Below, piece by piece: positions 44,436-53,387 of a DNA stretch of 64,000 bases (its first letter is position 1; the number at the start of each line of letters is the position of its first letter). A model generated the notes under the pieces. It saw only the letters and a list, made by a program, of their open reading frames with translations, was not told where the DNA came from and did not search any database. Source of the stretch: Roseiarcus sp963721905 (GTDB lineage Bacteria; Pseudomonadota; Alphaproteobacteria; Rhizobiales; Beijerinckiaceae); NCBI GenBank assembly GCA_963721905.1, contig CAVRMF010000030.1, positions 124,001 to 188,000 of the forward strand. The letters are read 5' to 3'. Position numbers and translations under genes: made by a program.

Positions 44436-45767
44436 ATGAAACGAACTCCCGCCCGCCTCGTGCTCGCGTTGGCCGCTTCGATTCTTGGCGCCGGCCTTGC
44501 CCCAGCCCAGACGCCGCCCGCGCCGCCTGCCTCGGCCGGCGACGCGGCCTTTGCCGCGCAGAAGTCCGCTTTCCTGGCGCTGCCGCCGGCGACGCGAAAG
44601 GCGGCGCAGGACGCGCTCGTCTGGCTCGGCTTTTATAACGGCGCGAACGACGGCGATTTCGGCAAACGCACCCGCGACGCCATCGTCGCCTGGCAGCGCA
44701 GCGTGAAGGCGACCCCCGACGGCGTACTCGGGCCAACTCTGCTTCAGGCGCTGACCGCGGCGACCGACAAGGCCCGCGGGGAGGTCGGCTTCAAGGTCGT
44801 CGGCGACCCGAAGACGGGCGCCAGGATCGGCGCGCCGACGAAGCTCATCGGCAAGCCGGGCGGAGCGAGGCTCGACTTCGCCTCGAGCGCGGATACGGAC
44901 CTCGCGACGCTCTATGCGCGGCTCTCGGCCGAGAGGCCGACGCGCAAGGTCGCCTACAAGGCGATGAAGCCGGGGGTCTTCTTCGTCGTCACGGGGCAGG
45001 ACGGGGCGGCGAAATTCTATTCGCGGTTCGAAACAAGTGAGGGCGCGAGCCCGCCGGTCCGCGGCTTCACGTTCAGCTATCCCGCGGCCCAAGCCTCGCA
45101 ACTCGACCGGGTCGCGATCGCAGTCGCCAATTCGTTCGAGGCGTTCCCCGGGCAAGCGCCGGCGAGCGCGCCCGCGACCGCGCCGTCTGCGTCAGCCGCC
45201 GGTTCGCCCGCGCCAGCCCCAACGCCCTCCGCGACGGCGCTGATCATCGGACCGGGCCAGGCGCTGACGGCGCTGATCCCCGCCGACTGCCCCAACGCCA
45301 GCATCGGCGGCAAGCCTGTCCGCTTTGAGCATACGGACACCGCGACGGGCCTTGCGATCCTCGCCGGCGATTTCGCCGTTAGGGGCGACCCGCCGCGCCT
45401 TGGGGCGCTCAAGCCCGATCTCGTCGTGCTAAGCGCAGCGGGCGACGGGATCGCTGCGAATTCCGCGTCGCTCACCGGCGACGCTGCGAAGCCGCTCGTC
45501 TTCGCCTCGCTCGAAAAAGGCGCGAGCGGCGGCCCGGCGTTCGATCGCGAGGGCGGCCTCGCCGGCCTCGTCGCGCCGATCGCGGATGAGCCCAAGCAAA
45601 TCGCCGGCGTCGCGCTGGCGGCGCCGCATGCGCTCATCGTTCCCGACGCGATCGGCGCGTTCCTCGGCGGGGGCGAGTTGACGCCCGAACCCGCGGCGCC
45701 GCTCAGCGCCGGCGCAATCGCGGCGCTCGAGAAAGAAGCGGTGGTGGCGGTGACCTGCGAGAAGTAG
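44436..45767 (+). CDS. Secreted peptidoglycan-binding protein with a degenerate trypsin-like domain
   Basis: A 443-residue exported protein. The signal peptide runs to about residue 25 (LVLALAASILGAGLAPAQ). A PG_binding_1 domain covers residues about 45-100 (DALVWLGFYNGANDGDFGKR, IVAWQRSVKATPDGVLGP). A middle beta domain and an Ala/Pro-rich linker lead to a trypsin-like fold near residues 265-415. The serine motif EKGASGGPAFD is kept, but the His motif expected as LTxxH reads LTALIPADC, so catalytic activity is doubtful. ATG 44436 is chosen because the signal peptide starts there. It is divergent from yfhM, suggesting shared envelope control. Confidence 0.8.
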   Translation: MKRTPARLVLALAASILGAGLAPAQTPPAPPASAGDAAFAAQKSAFLALPPATRKAAQDALVWLGFYNGANDGDFGKRTRDAIVAWQRSVKATPDGVLGPTLLQALTAATDKARGEVGFKVVGDPKTGARIGAPTKLIGKPGGARLDFASSADTDLATLYARLSAERPTRKVAYKAMKPGVFFVVTGQDGAAKFYSRFETSEGASPPVRGFTFSYPAAQASQLDRVAIAVANSFEAFPGQAPASAPATAPSASAAGSPAPAPTPSATALIIGPGQALTALIPADCPNASIGGKPVRFEHTDTATGLAILAGDFAVRGDPPRLGALKPDLVVLSAAGDGIAANSASLTGDAAKPLVFASLEKGASGGPAFDREGGLAGLVAPIADEPKQIAGVALAAPHALIVPDAIGAFLGGGELTPEPAAPLSAGAIAALEKEAVVAVTCEK

Positions 45768-45787
45768 ACGGACGTTCGGATCCCCTG

Positions 45788-46567
45788 TCAGCCGCCGAAA
45801 TCCGTTTCGGCCCGGCACTTCCGATCAAGGAGGCTGTCGGCGCCGATCGGCCACCATGCGCCCGGCGCCCCGGCATAGGAGGCGAGAATCAGGAATTCGT
45901 CGTCGCCTTCGACGCGGACCCCAGCGATCATGATCATCACGTTCCCTCGGTTCTTGACCTTGTCGGCAAGAGCCTCGGCGGCGAGCCGAAACGGCTCGAC
46001 GTTCGAAAGGTCCACCCTCTGGATGCGCGTCCCCCAGAACGTCTGATGGGGAACGACAGCGCTGATCGGCGCCCACTCGCCGATCGGGACCTCCGGCGCG
46101 GCCGCCGCGAGCGCGCGCCGGACGCGCGGAAGGAGGCAGCCCACGTGGATGTGGAGCTGATCCTGGTTCCGGACGACGGCGGAGTTGACGACGAGGCCGA
46201 CCGCGTCGCGCTCCGGGGCCCATCCGTCCGCGCCCTTGAGGAACGATCGCGCGCCCCATGCGGCGTCGAAATAGTTCGGCGCCTCCGGCGACTGCAGGAA
46301 TGGGTCCTCGATGCCGACGATCTTTCGCGTCGGCGCCAGGATCAAGTCATGCCAGGGGGGCGGCCGCAGAACGATGTGGCCGCGTTCCTCGCCAGCGGAG
46401 AGATCGACCTTCAGGCACGGAAAGGGAGCGCCGGTCAGCTTGAAGTCGGCAACGCAGGCCCGGACAACCTGCCACAGCACCAGCCGGTCGAGACCGGTCG
46501 CGTAGGTCGCAAACGCCGTCGCGGCCGTGAAGCCTGCGGCGATCAAAAGAATTGACACTCTCTTCAT
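45788..46567 (-). CDS. cdh: CDP-diacylglycerol diphosphatase
   Basis: A 259-residue membrane-anchored enzyme that hydrolyses CDP-diacylglycerol to CMP and phosphatidate. The N-terminal hydrophobic helix (VSILLIAAGFTAATAFATYA) is followed by the HIT-like core: HIVLRPPPWHDLILAPTRKI, an EDPFLQ block and the HIHVGCL histidine motif. The ATG at 46567 is chosen because it places the helix at the start; the open frame further upstream overlaps serB and is a shadow. It follows serB by 34 bases. Confidence 0.9.
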   Translation of the reverse strand: MKRVSILLIAAGFTAATAFATYATGLDRLVLWQVVRACVADFKLTGAPFPCLKVDLSAGEERGHIVLRPPPWHDLILAPTRKIVGIEDPFLQSPEAPNYFDAAWGARSFLKGADGWAPERDAVGLVVNSAVVRNQDQLHIHVGCLLPRVRRALAAAAPEVPIGEWAPISAVVPHQTFWGTRIQRVDLSNVEPFRLAAEALADKVKNRGNVMIMIAGVRVEGDDEFLILASYAGAPGAWWPIGADSLLDRKCRAETDFGG

Positions 46568-46601
46568 GCCGCGCCCCACGGCTTCGCTCCGCGCACGGCT
46601 C

Positions 46602-47498
46602 TCAGTCCTCGACGAACTCTTTACGTGTGATGCCCTGCGCGAAGAGCAGCGCGGTGAGGTCGCCGTGGTCGATCCGCGCGTGCGCCGCGGCGGCGACCCT
46701 GGGCTTTGCCCGGTATGCGACGCCGAGGCCCGCGGCCTCCAGCATCGCAAGATCGTTCGCGCCGTCGCCGACGGCAAGCGTTTCGGCGGACTTGAGACCC
46801 ATCGCGGCGGCGATCTCCTTAAGCGCGGAAAGCTTGGCGTCCTGGCCGAGAACCGGCTCGATCACCTTGCCGGTGAGCCTCCCGTCCGCGGTCTCGAGTT
46901 CATTGGCGCGGTCCTCGTCGGCGCCGATCTGCGCCGCGATAGCCTGGGTGAACTGGCGAAAGCCGCCCGAGACGATCACAACGCGCGCGCCACGCGAGCG
47001 CATCGTCTGCGCCAGCGCGCGCCCCCCGGGGTTCAGCGTTATGCGATCGCGAAGCACCTCGGCGATCACGCCTTCCGGCAGGCCGCTGAGCAGCGCCACG
47101 CGCTCACGCAAGGCCGGCTCGAAGGCGATCTCGCCCAGCATCGCCCGCTCGGTAATGGCGGCGACCTGGGCTCCGACGCCTGCGTAAACCGCGAGTTCGT
47201 CCACGCATTCCTGCCCGATCAGCGTCGAATCCATGTCGGCGATCAGGAGACGCTTCTCCCGGCCGCCCGCCGGCTGGATGATCACGTCGATGGCTTCGCC
47301 CTCAAGATGAGCCGCGAGCGCGGCGCGCTTTTCCTCGACGTCTCCGGTGAAGGCGAGGTCCGCCGCCATGCCTTCGTCAAGCCAACGCCAGCGCTCGAAT
47401 CCCCCGAGGGCTAGCGCGGCGCGATCGATTCGGGCATCGCTGAGCGGCGCGCGCGCAGGATCGGCGATCAGCGTGGCGACGAGAACGGACGAGGGCAT
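46602..47498 (-). CDS. serB: Phosphoserine phosphatase
   Basis: A 298-residue HAD-family enzyme, the last step of serine biosynthesis. The nucleophile motif is LLIADMDSTLIGQECVDELA (residues about 85-104), with the second motif VIVSGGFRQF and the Mg-binding VGDGANDLAML. The N-terminal 80 residues are an ACT-like region, as in many proteobacterial SerB proteins. It is divergent from miaA with only 33 bases between the two starts, so their promoters must overlap or lie in the coding regions. Confidence 0.95.
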   Translation of the reverse strand: MPSSVLVATLIADPARAPLSDARIDRAALALGGFERWRWLDEGMAADLAFTGDVEEKRAALAAHLEGEAIDVIIQPAGGREKRLLIADMDSTLIGQECVDELAVYAGVGAQVAAITERAMLGEIAFEPALRERVALLSGLPEGVIAEVLRDRITLNPGGRALAQTMRSRGARVVIVSGGFRQFTQAIAAQIGADEDRANELETADGRLTGKVIEPVLGQDAKLSALKEIAAAMGLKSAETLAVGDGANDLAMLEAAGLGVAYRAKPRVAAAAHARIDHGDLTALLFAQGITRKEFVED

Positions 47499-47531
47499 GC
47501 GGCTTCCAGTCTCTCACTCGGGCTCGACGGC

Positions 47532-48437
47532 TTGAAGCGGGCGCTCCTCCTCGCAGGACCGACGGCGAGCGGCAAGTCCGCAGCGGCGCTGACTTTGGCC
47601 CGGGAAGTCGGCGCGACGATCGTCAACGCCAATTCAATGCAGGTCTACGCCGACCTCCGCATTCTCACCGCGCGTCCCACGCGCGAGGAGGAAGGGCAGG
47701 CGCCGCACCGTCTCTTCGGCGAAATCGACGGCGCGGTCAACTTTTCGGTCGGCCGCTGGGCGCGGCGCGCAAAGGATATTCTCGCCGAGACCAACGACGG
47801 TCCGATCATTTTCGTCGGCGGCACGGGCCTCTATTTCCGCGCGCTGACCGAAGGCCTGTCCGACATGCCGGCCGTTCCGGAGGCGGTGCGGGCCAAAGTG
47901 CGCGCCGAGGCCGGAGGTCGCGCGACGCCCGACCTGCACGCCGAGCTTGCGAGGGCCGATCCCGAAACGTCCGCGCGACTGAGACCGACGGACCGGCAGC
48001 GAGTTCTGCGCGCCCTCGAAGTGTTCCTGGCGACCGGCCGGCCGCTCGCCGCCTTCCAGGGCGCGCGCGCCGCGTCCGTGCTCGAGACCCACGAATGGAG
48101 CGGTCTCTTCCTCGCCCCCGACCGCGAAGCCCTCTATGCGCGCATCGATGCGCGCTTCGAGACGATGATCGCCGAGGGCGCGCTCGACGAGGTCGAGCGA
48201 CTCGCTGAACGAAAGCTCGATCGGGCCCTCCCGGTCATGCGCGCCCACGGCGTCCCGCATCTGATCGCCCATCTCGAAGGACGCCTCACGCTCGCCGAGG
48301 CAGCCGAGCGCGGCAAACTGGACACGCGCCATTACGCCAAGCGCCAGTTTACCTGGGCGCGCCGTCAGCTCGCCGGGTTCGAATGGATCGCGCCGGAAGA
48401 GGCTGTCGAGTCCGGGAGGCGGCGCCTCGGCGCCTGA
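47532..48437 (+). CDS. miaA: tRNA dimethylallyltransferase
   Basis: A 301-residue enzyme that prenylates A37 of tRNAs reading U-starting codons. The P-loop LLLAGPTASGKSAAA is at residues 5-19. The NANSMQVYADLRILTARPT segment and FVGGTGLYFRALTEGLSDMP follow, and the C-terminal KRQFTWARRQL binds tRNA. The start is TTG at 47532 (TTGAAGCGG), chosen because no upstream ATG fits before the P-loop. It is divergent from serB. Confidence 0.94.
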   Translation: MKRALLLAGPTASGKSAAALTLAREVGATIVNANSMQVYADLRILTARPTREEEGQAPHRLFGEIDGAVNFSVGRWARRAKDILAETNDGPIIFVGGTGLYFRALTEGLSDMPAVPEAVRAKVRAEAGGRATPDLHAELARADPETSARLRPTDRQRVLRALEVFLATGRPLAAFQGARAASVLETHEWSGLFLAPDREALYARIDARFETMIAEGALDEVERLAERKLDRALPVMRAHGVPHLIAHLEGRLTLAEAAERGKLDTRHYAKRQFTWARRQLAGFEWIAPEEAVESGRRRLGA

Positions 48438-48514
48438 GTTGCAAGCCCCGCCTTCGGGCGCTAAGTCCCGCCGCTGTCGCCGCCCCCGCAGCGAAACTCG
48501 GTTCACCCCTCCGC

Positions 48515-49756
48515 ATGACGAGAGCCCCGTTGACCCTGATCAAACCCTTTCGCGCCCTACGGCCCGCGCCCGGGCGCGCGGCGGACGTCCTCGCGCCACC
48601 CTATGACGTGCTGTCCAGCGCTGAGGCGCGCGAGCGCGCCAAGGACAAGCCCTGGAGCTTCCTGCACGTCTCCAAGGCGGAGATCGACCTCGATCCGACG
48701 ATCGATCCTTACCATCCGGCGGTCTACGCCAAGGCGGGCGAAAACCTTCGGTGCATGATCGAAGCGGGCGTGCTCGCGCGTGACGAGACGCCCGGCTACT
48801 ATGTCTACCGGCTGACGTGGCGTGACCGTGTCGAGACCGGCTTCGCCGCGGCGGCGTCGATTTCCGCCTACGCCGAGAACCGTATCCGCAAGCACGAGAT
48901 GACGACGCCGGTCAAGGAAGACGACCGCGTGCGACAGATCGAGGCGGTCGGCGCGCAGACCGGCCCCGTGATGCTCGCCTATCGTGATACGCCGGCGATC
49001 GACGCGCTGCTCGCCCGCGCCGCTGCGGGAATGCCCGACGTCGATGTCACAGCCGACGATGGCGTCCGCCACGTGCTCTGGCCGATCCAGGACGAAGCGA
49101 CAGTCGCGGAACTCACGCGCGCCGTCGACGCCCTGCCCGCGCTCTACATTGCCGACGGCCATCACCGGTCGGCGGCGGCGCTCCGCGTGGCCGCCGCGCG
49201 CGGCGAGAAGGATGGTTCTTTTCTCGCCGTGCTGCTGCCGCAGCAGCAAATGACCATCCTCGACTACAACCGCGTGCTGCGCGACCTGAACGGGCTCACC
49301 CCCGACGAGGTCCTGCGTGGGATCGGCCGGCGCTACACGATCGAGCCGAGCGACAAGCCGGTCCGCCCGAGCCGCCCGGACGAGGTCGGCATGGTTCTCG
49401 GCGGCCGTTGGCATCGTCTTTCGCTCAAGCCCGAGATCGCCGCCGAGGCCGCGCGAAGCGCCGATCCGGTCGCGCGCCTGCCGGTGACGCTGCTCGCGCG
49501 AAACGTCATCGAACCGATTTTCGGCGTCACCGATCCGCGCCGCGACAAGCGGATCGACTTCGTGGGCGGCGGGCGCGGGCTCGAGGCGCTCGAGCAGCTC
49601 GTGTCCTCCGGGAAAATGGCGGTCGCTTTCGCGCTCCATCCGACCGAGATGCGCGATCTCATGGCGGTCGCCGACGCCGGCGCGATCATGCCGCCGAAAT
49701 CGACCTGGTTCGAGCCCAAGCTCGCCGACGGCATGGTGAGCCACATGCTCGATTGA
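48515..49756 (+). CDS. DUF1015 family protein
   Basis: A 413-residue protein of the DUF1015 family. Characteristic blocks are IKPFRALRPAPGRAADVLAP, PYDVLSSAEARERA, the HEMTTPVKEDDRVRQI segment, ALYIADGHHRSAAAL and the terminal MPPKSTWFEPKL. Members often lie beside serine-biosynthesis genes, here serB 1 kb away, and the DGHHR box recalls ParB/SerK-type nucleotide-binding folds. No activity is established for this branch to my knowledge. The ATG at 48515 is preferred, since upstream in-frame sequence lacks family similarity. Confidence 0.9.
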   Translation: MTRAPLTLIKPFRALRPAPGRAADVLAPPYDVLSSAEARERAKDKPWSFLHVSKAEIDLDPTIDPYHPAVYAKAGENLRCMIEAGVLARDETPGYYVYRLTWRDRVETGFAAAASISAYAENRIRKHEMTTPVKEDDRVRQIEAVGAQTGPVMLAYRDTPAIDALLARAAAGMPDVDVTADDGVRHVLWPIQDEATVAELTRAVDALPALYIADGHHRSAAALRVAAARGEKDGSFLAVLLPQQQMTILDYNRVLRDLNGLTPDEVLRGIGRRYTIEPSDKPVRPSRPDEVGMVLGGRWHRLSLKPEIAAEAARSADPVARLPVTLLARNVIEPIFGVTDPRRDKRIDFVGGGRGLEALEQLVSSGKMAVAFALHPTEMRDLMAVADAGAIMPPKSTWFEPKLADGMVSHMLD

Positions 49757-49758
49757 GT

Positions 49759-49787
49759 TGTAGGCGCGGTCATCGGCCGCGCCCACA
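49759..49787. repeat. Dispersed palindromic repeat, short copy
   Basis: TGTAGGCGCGGTCATCGGCC followed by GCGCCCACA forms an inverted repeat. It is a shorter relative of the palindrome at 20759 and 35297. It follows the DUF1015 stop codon closely and may act as a terminator. Confidence 0.6.
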
Positions 49788-49956
49788 AAGGCGTCACCCC
49801 TTGAAGCTCTGGACCTGGGAGGGCGAATCCAGCGTCGTCAGGACGCCGCAAGTGGCATTGGGGCGTCCTTGGAGACGCGCCCTCTGGTCGCTCATCAGGA
49901 CGAGGAAAGTCGATGCTCGCCTTCCGCCGGCCCCTGCCCTGCGCTAGCTTCGGCCT

Positions 49957-52044
49957 ATGACGAAGAGGCCTACGCGATCCAAGCCGACGCCCGCCGAGGC
50001 GCGGGCCGAACACGAGCGGCTCGGCGGCGAGATCGCCGAGCACGACCGGCGTTACCACGGCGAGGACGCGCCGACGATTTCCGATGCGGCCTATGACGAC
50101 CTGCGCCGCCGGTACACCGCGCTCGAGGCCGCATTTCCCGAGCTCGCCGACTCAGAATCGGCCAATCGCAAAGTTGGCGCGCCGCCGTCGGAGAAATTCG
50201 CCAAGGTCCGCCACGCCGTGCCGATGCTCTCGCTCGGCAACATCTTCGCCGACGAGGAGGTCGAGGAATTCTGCGCCCGCGTGCGGCGCTTTCTTGGCAT
50301 GCCCGTAGACGCGCCGCTCGCCATGGTCGCCGAGCCCAAGATCGACGGCCTCTCGTGCAGCCTGCGTTACGAGAACGGCGAGCTCGTCCAGGCGGCGACG
50401 CGGGGCGACGGATTCGAGGGCGAGGACGTGACCGCCAACGTGCGCACGATCGCCGTGATCCCTAATCGCCTCGACGGCGCGCCGCGCGTCTTCGAGGCGC
50501 GCGGCGAGGTCTACATGCGTCACGCTGACTTCGAAGCGCTCAACGCCCGCCAGGCGGAAGCGGGAAAGCCGATCTACGCCAATCCGCGCAACTTCGCCGC
50601 CGGCTCGCTGCGCCAGCTCGACCCGCGTATCACCGCCTCGCGTCCGCTTGCTTTCTTCGCCTACGCCTGGGGCGAAGCCAGCGAGCCGTTCGCGACGACG
50701 CAGCTCGGCGCGATCCAGGCGATGCGGCGCTTCGGCCTGCCGACCAACCCGCTGACCAAGCTCTGCCGGACGGCCGAGGAGATGCTGGCGCACTACCGCA
50801 CGATCGAGGCCGAGCGCGCGAACCTCGGCTACGACATTGACGGCGTGGTCTACAAGGTCGACGACCTCGCACTCCAGCAGCGGCTGGGCTTCGTCTCGCG
50901 GAGCCCCCGCTGGGCGGTCGCGCACAAGTTTCCGGCCGAGCGCGCAACGACCGTGCTGGAGGGGATCGAGATTCAGGTCGGGCGCACCGGCGCGCTGACC
51001 CCAGTCGCCAAGCTGAAGCCGGTCACGGTCGGCGGCGTCGTCGTCCAGAACGCCACGCTGCACAACGAGGACGAGATCGCGCGGAAGGACGTGTGCATCG
51101 GCGACACTGTCATCGTGCAGCGCGCGGGCGACGTGATCCCGCAGATTCTCAGCGTCGTCGAGGATGAGGGGCACGCGGCGAGGCCGCGCTACCAATTCCC
51201 TATGACCTGCCCGGTCTGCGGCTCGGCGGCTCTGCGCGAGATCGACGAAAAGACCGGCGTCGCCGACGTCGTGCGCCGCTGCACCGGACATCTCGTCTGC
51301 GCCGCCCAGGCCGTCGAGGGGCTCAAGCATTTCTCATCGCGTAACGCCTTCGACATCGAGGGGCTCGGCGACAAGCAGATCGAGCTTTTCTTCAAGGAGG
51401 GCCTCATCCGGACGCCCGCCGACATTTTTACCCTCCGCGCGCGCGACGGGAAGGGGCGCCCGCCCTTGCGGGAATGGGAAGGCTTCGGCGAGACCTCGGT
51501 GCGCAACCTCTTCGACGCGATCGATGCGCGGCGCACGATCGCGCTGAACCGCTTCCTGTATGCGCTCGGCGTCCGCCACGTCGGCGAGACCAACGCGCGC
51601 CGGCTCGCGCGTCACTTCGGTGATTGGGAGCTTTTCCGCGCCGCCGCACGGGGGCCGAACGCGGCGGAGGAGCTCGCCGCCGTCGGAGGCATCGGCCCGG
51701 TGGTCGCCGAGGCGATCGCCGATTTTTTCGCCGAGGAGCGCAACGAGGCCGCGCTCGATGCGCTCCTCAAGGAGATCACCGTCCAGCCGATGGAGGCGAT
51801 CGCCGCCGGCCATCCGCTCGCCGGCAAGACCATCGTCTTCACCGGATCGCTGGAGAAAATGACGCGTGACGAAGCCAAAGCCATGGCCGAGCGGCTGGGA
51901 GCGAAAGTGTCCGGCTCGATCTCCGCCAAAACCAATCTCGTCGTCGCCGGTCCCGGCGCCGGCTCGAAACTGACCAAGGCGCGCGAACTCGGCGTCGAGA
52001 CGGTCGACGAAGAGGAGTGGATCCGCCGCTCGGCGGGGGGGTAG
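49957..52044 (+). CDS. ligA: NAD-dependent DNA ligase
   Basis: A 695-residue replicative ligase. The adenylated lysine is K128 in VAEPKIDGLS. The N-terminal Ia domain (EHDRRYHGEDAPTISDAAYD) binds NAD. The OB fold (LTPVAKLKPVTVGG) is followed by a four-Cys zinc finger (CPVCGS, then CTGHLVC), helix-hairpin-helix repeats (LAAVGGIGPVVAEAIADFFA) and a C-terminal BRCT domain (KTIVFTGSLEKMTRDEAKAM). Length and domain order are standard. It is convergent with the LacI-family gene, 35 bases away. Confidence 0.96.
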   Translation: MTKRPTRSKPTPAEARAEHERLGGEIAEHDRRYHGEDAPTISDAAYDDLRRRYTALEAAFPELADSESANRKVGAPPSEKFAKVRHAVPMLSLGNIFADEEVEEFCARVRRFLGMPVDAPLAMVAEPKIDGLSCSLRYENGELVQAATRGDGFEGEDVTANVRTIAVIPNRLDGAPRVFEARGEVYMRHADFEALNARQAEAGKPIYANPRNFAAGSLRQLDPRITASRPLAFFAYAWGEASEPFATTQLGAIQAMRRFGLPTNPLTKLCRTAEEMLAHYRTIEAERANLGYDIDGVVYKVDDLALQQRLGFVSRSPRWAVAHKFPAERATTVLEGIEIQVGRTGALTPVAKLKPVTVGGVVVQNATLHNEDEIARKDVCIGDTVIVQRAGDVIPQILSVVEDEGHAARPRYQFPMTCPVCGSAALREIDEKTGVADVVRRCTGHLVCAAQAVEGLKHFSSRNAFDIEGLGDKQIELFFKEGLIRTPADIFTLRARDGKGRPPLREWEGFGETSVRNLFDAIDARRTIALNRFLYALGVRHVGETNARRLARHFGDWELFRAAARGPNAAEELAAVGGIGPVVAEAIADFFAEERNEAALDALLKEITVQPMEAIAAGHPLAGKTIVFTGSLEKMTRDEAKAMAERLGAKVSGSISAKTNLVVAGPGAGSKLTKARELGVETVDEEEWIRRSAGG

Positions 52045-52079
52045 AGCCGCCTGCGATTCGATTGCGAAGCGCGGCCGAC

Positions 52080-53165
52080 TCACACCGACTTTCGCCGCAC
52101 GATCGGGCACTCGACCTTGATCTGGCGCGGCCGGCCGGCGGAGCCCGCCGCGGCGTCGATGAGGATCTCTGCTGCGATCGTGCCCATTTCGAAATGGGGC
52201 AAGAGCACGCTCGAGAGAGGCGGATGAAGGTGCTGGGCGATCTCCCGGTCGTCGTAGCCCATCACCGCGACGTCTTGAGGAATCTGCAGCGCAAGCTCGC
52301 GCAGGGCCTCGTAGCATCCGACCGCCATCAGGTCGTTACCGCAGAAGATCGCCGTCGGCGGCGAGGGAAGAGCCATCAGCGCCAGCGTCGCCTCGTAGCC
52401 CGAGAGCGGCTGCCAGTTGCCTTCGCGCACGAGGTCCGGATCGAACGGGAGATCGGCGGTCGCAAGCGCCTGGCGATAACCTCTCAGCCGGTGGCGCGAG
52501 GCCTCCATGCTCGCTTCGCCGTTGACATAGCCGATGCGCCGGTGGCCGGCGCGGATCAGGACGTCGGTCGCCGCATGGCCGCCCGCGACCTCGCCAGGCA
52601 CGACGGAGGTCAGCGAACCATTGGCCGCGTGGCAGTTGAGGAGGACGGACGGCCGTTGGATGAGCGCAGCGGGCGTTTCAACGAGGCGGGTGTTGATGGT
52701 CGCATAGACGAGGCCGAGCAGCGGCTGGGCGGCGAGTTGCGCGAAAGCCGCCGCCTCCATCTCCGCATCGCCCCTGGTGACCATGACGGTCACAGTCAAC
52801 CCGTGCTCCCACGCCTTCTCGCGCACGCCGTCGAGACCGATCGCGGTCCAGGGATCGGTCGAGATTTCGTCGCAGACGAAGCCGATCGAAGCGGCCGAAG
52901 CCATAGCGGGCGGACTGACGCGGCGCCCGGGCTGATAGCCGAGCCGCGCCGCCGCCCTGATCACGCGTTCGCGCGTTTCCTGAGAGAGCCGGGCCCCATC
53001 GGCGTGGTTCAGAACAAGCGAGACCGTGGTCTGGGAAACGCGCGCTTCGTTGGCGACGTCGATCATGGTCGGCCGACGCGCGGCCGCGTGACGCCGAGCG
53101 TAGCCGCGCCTGCCATCCGGCCACCGGCGATCTGCGCCGACCGGCGCACCGTCTCCCTCCCGCAT
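52080..53165 (-). CDS. LacI-family transcriptional regulator of the adjacent sugar operon
   Basis: A 361-residue repressor. The HTH with hinge lies around residues 33-90 (TMIDVANEARVSQTTVSLVL, then RVIRAAARLGYQPGRR). The periplasmic-binding-protein-like sensor follows (SIGFVCDEISTDPWT, IFCGNDLMAVGCYEAL, VAVMGYDDREIAQHL). The 33-residue N-terminal extension before the HTH is longer than usual. ATG 53165 is chosen because GAGGAAGCG precedes it. It is divergent from the ABC-transporter operon and very likely controls it through the palindrome at 53206. Confidence 0.93.
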   Translation of the reverse strand: MREGDGAPVGADRRWPDGRRGYARRHAAARRPTMIDVANEARVSQTTVSLVLNHADGARLSQETRERVIRAAARLGYQPGRRVSPPAMASAASIGFVCDEISTDPWTAIGLDGVREKAWEHGLTVTVMVTRGDAEMEAAAFAQLAAQPLLGLVYATINTRLVETPAALIQRPSVLLNCHAANGSLTSVVPGEVAGGHAATDVLIRAGHRRIGYVNGEASMEASRHRLRGYRQALATADLPFDPDLVREGNWQPLSGYEATLALMALPSPPTAIFCGNDLMAVGCYEALRELALQIPQDVAVMGYDDREIAQHLHPPLSSVLLPHFEMGTIAAEILIDAAAGSAGRPRQIKVECPIVRRKSV

Positions 53166-53205
53166 CGCTTCCTCTCGGTTTTGCAAATATTATTAGCGCA
53201 CCAAC

Positions 53206-53275
53206 ATTCTGATTTGCAATCAGAATCTGAAATCTTCAGCTTAGGCGTTGACAAGCTTTAGCGGAATATTATCAT
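53206..53275 (+). promoter_or_regulatory. Palindromic operator and promoter of the sugar operon
   Basis: ATTCTGATT and AATCAGAAT are perfect inverted copies around TGC (53206-53226). Downstream, TTGACA (53248-53253) and TATCAT (53270-53275) are 16 bases apart and face the ABC operon, whose first ATG is at 53388. The palindrome lies just upstream of the -35 and 40 bases from the LacI start, so it can serve both directions. Binding by the LacI protein is inferred. Confidence 0.7.
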
Positions 53276-53387
53276 GCCCGCCACTCGGGGTTCAAACCGG
53301 CCGAACGATCGCCGCCGCCCCGAAATCGAACGGTCAAAAAGCCGTCAGGACGCGCGATGCGCGCGGTCTTCATGAGGAGGAAACTCG

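Noticed and set aside
46568..46777. A longer start for the CDP-diacylglycerol diphosphatase
   Set aside because: The extension is Arg/Ser-rich and overlaps the end of serB; the ATG at 46567 places a proper membrane helix at the N-terminus.
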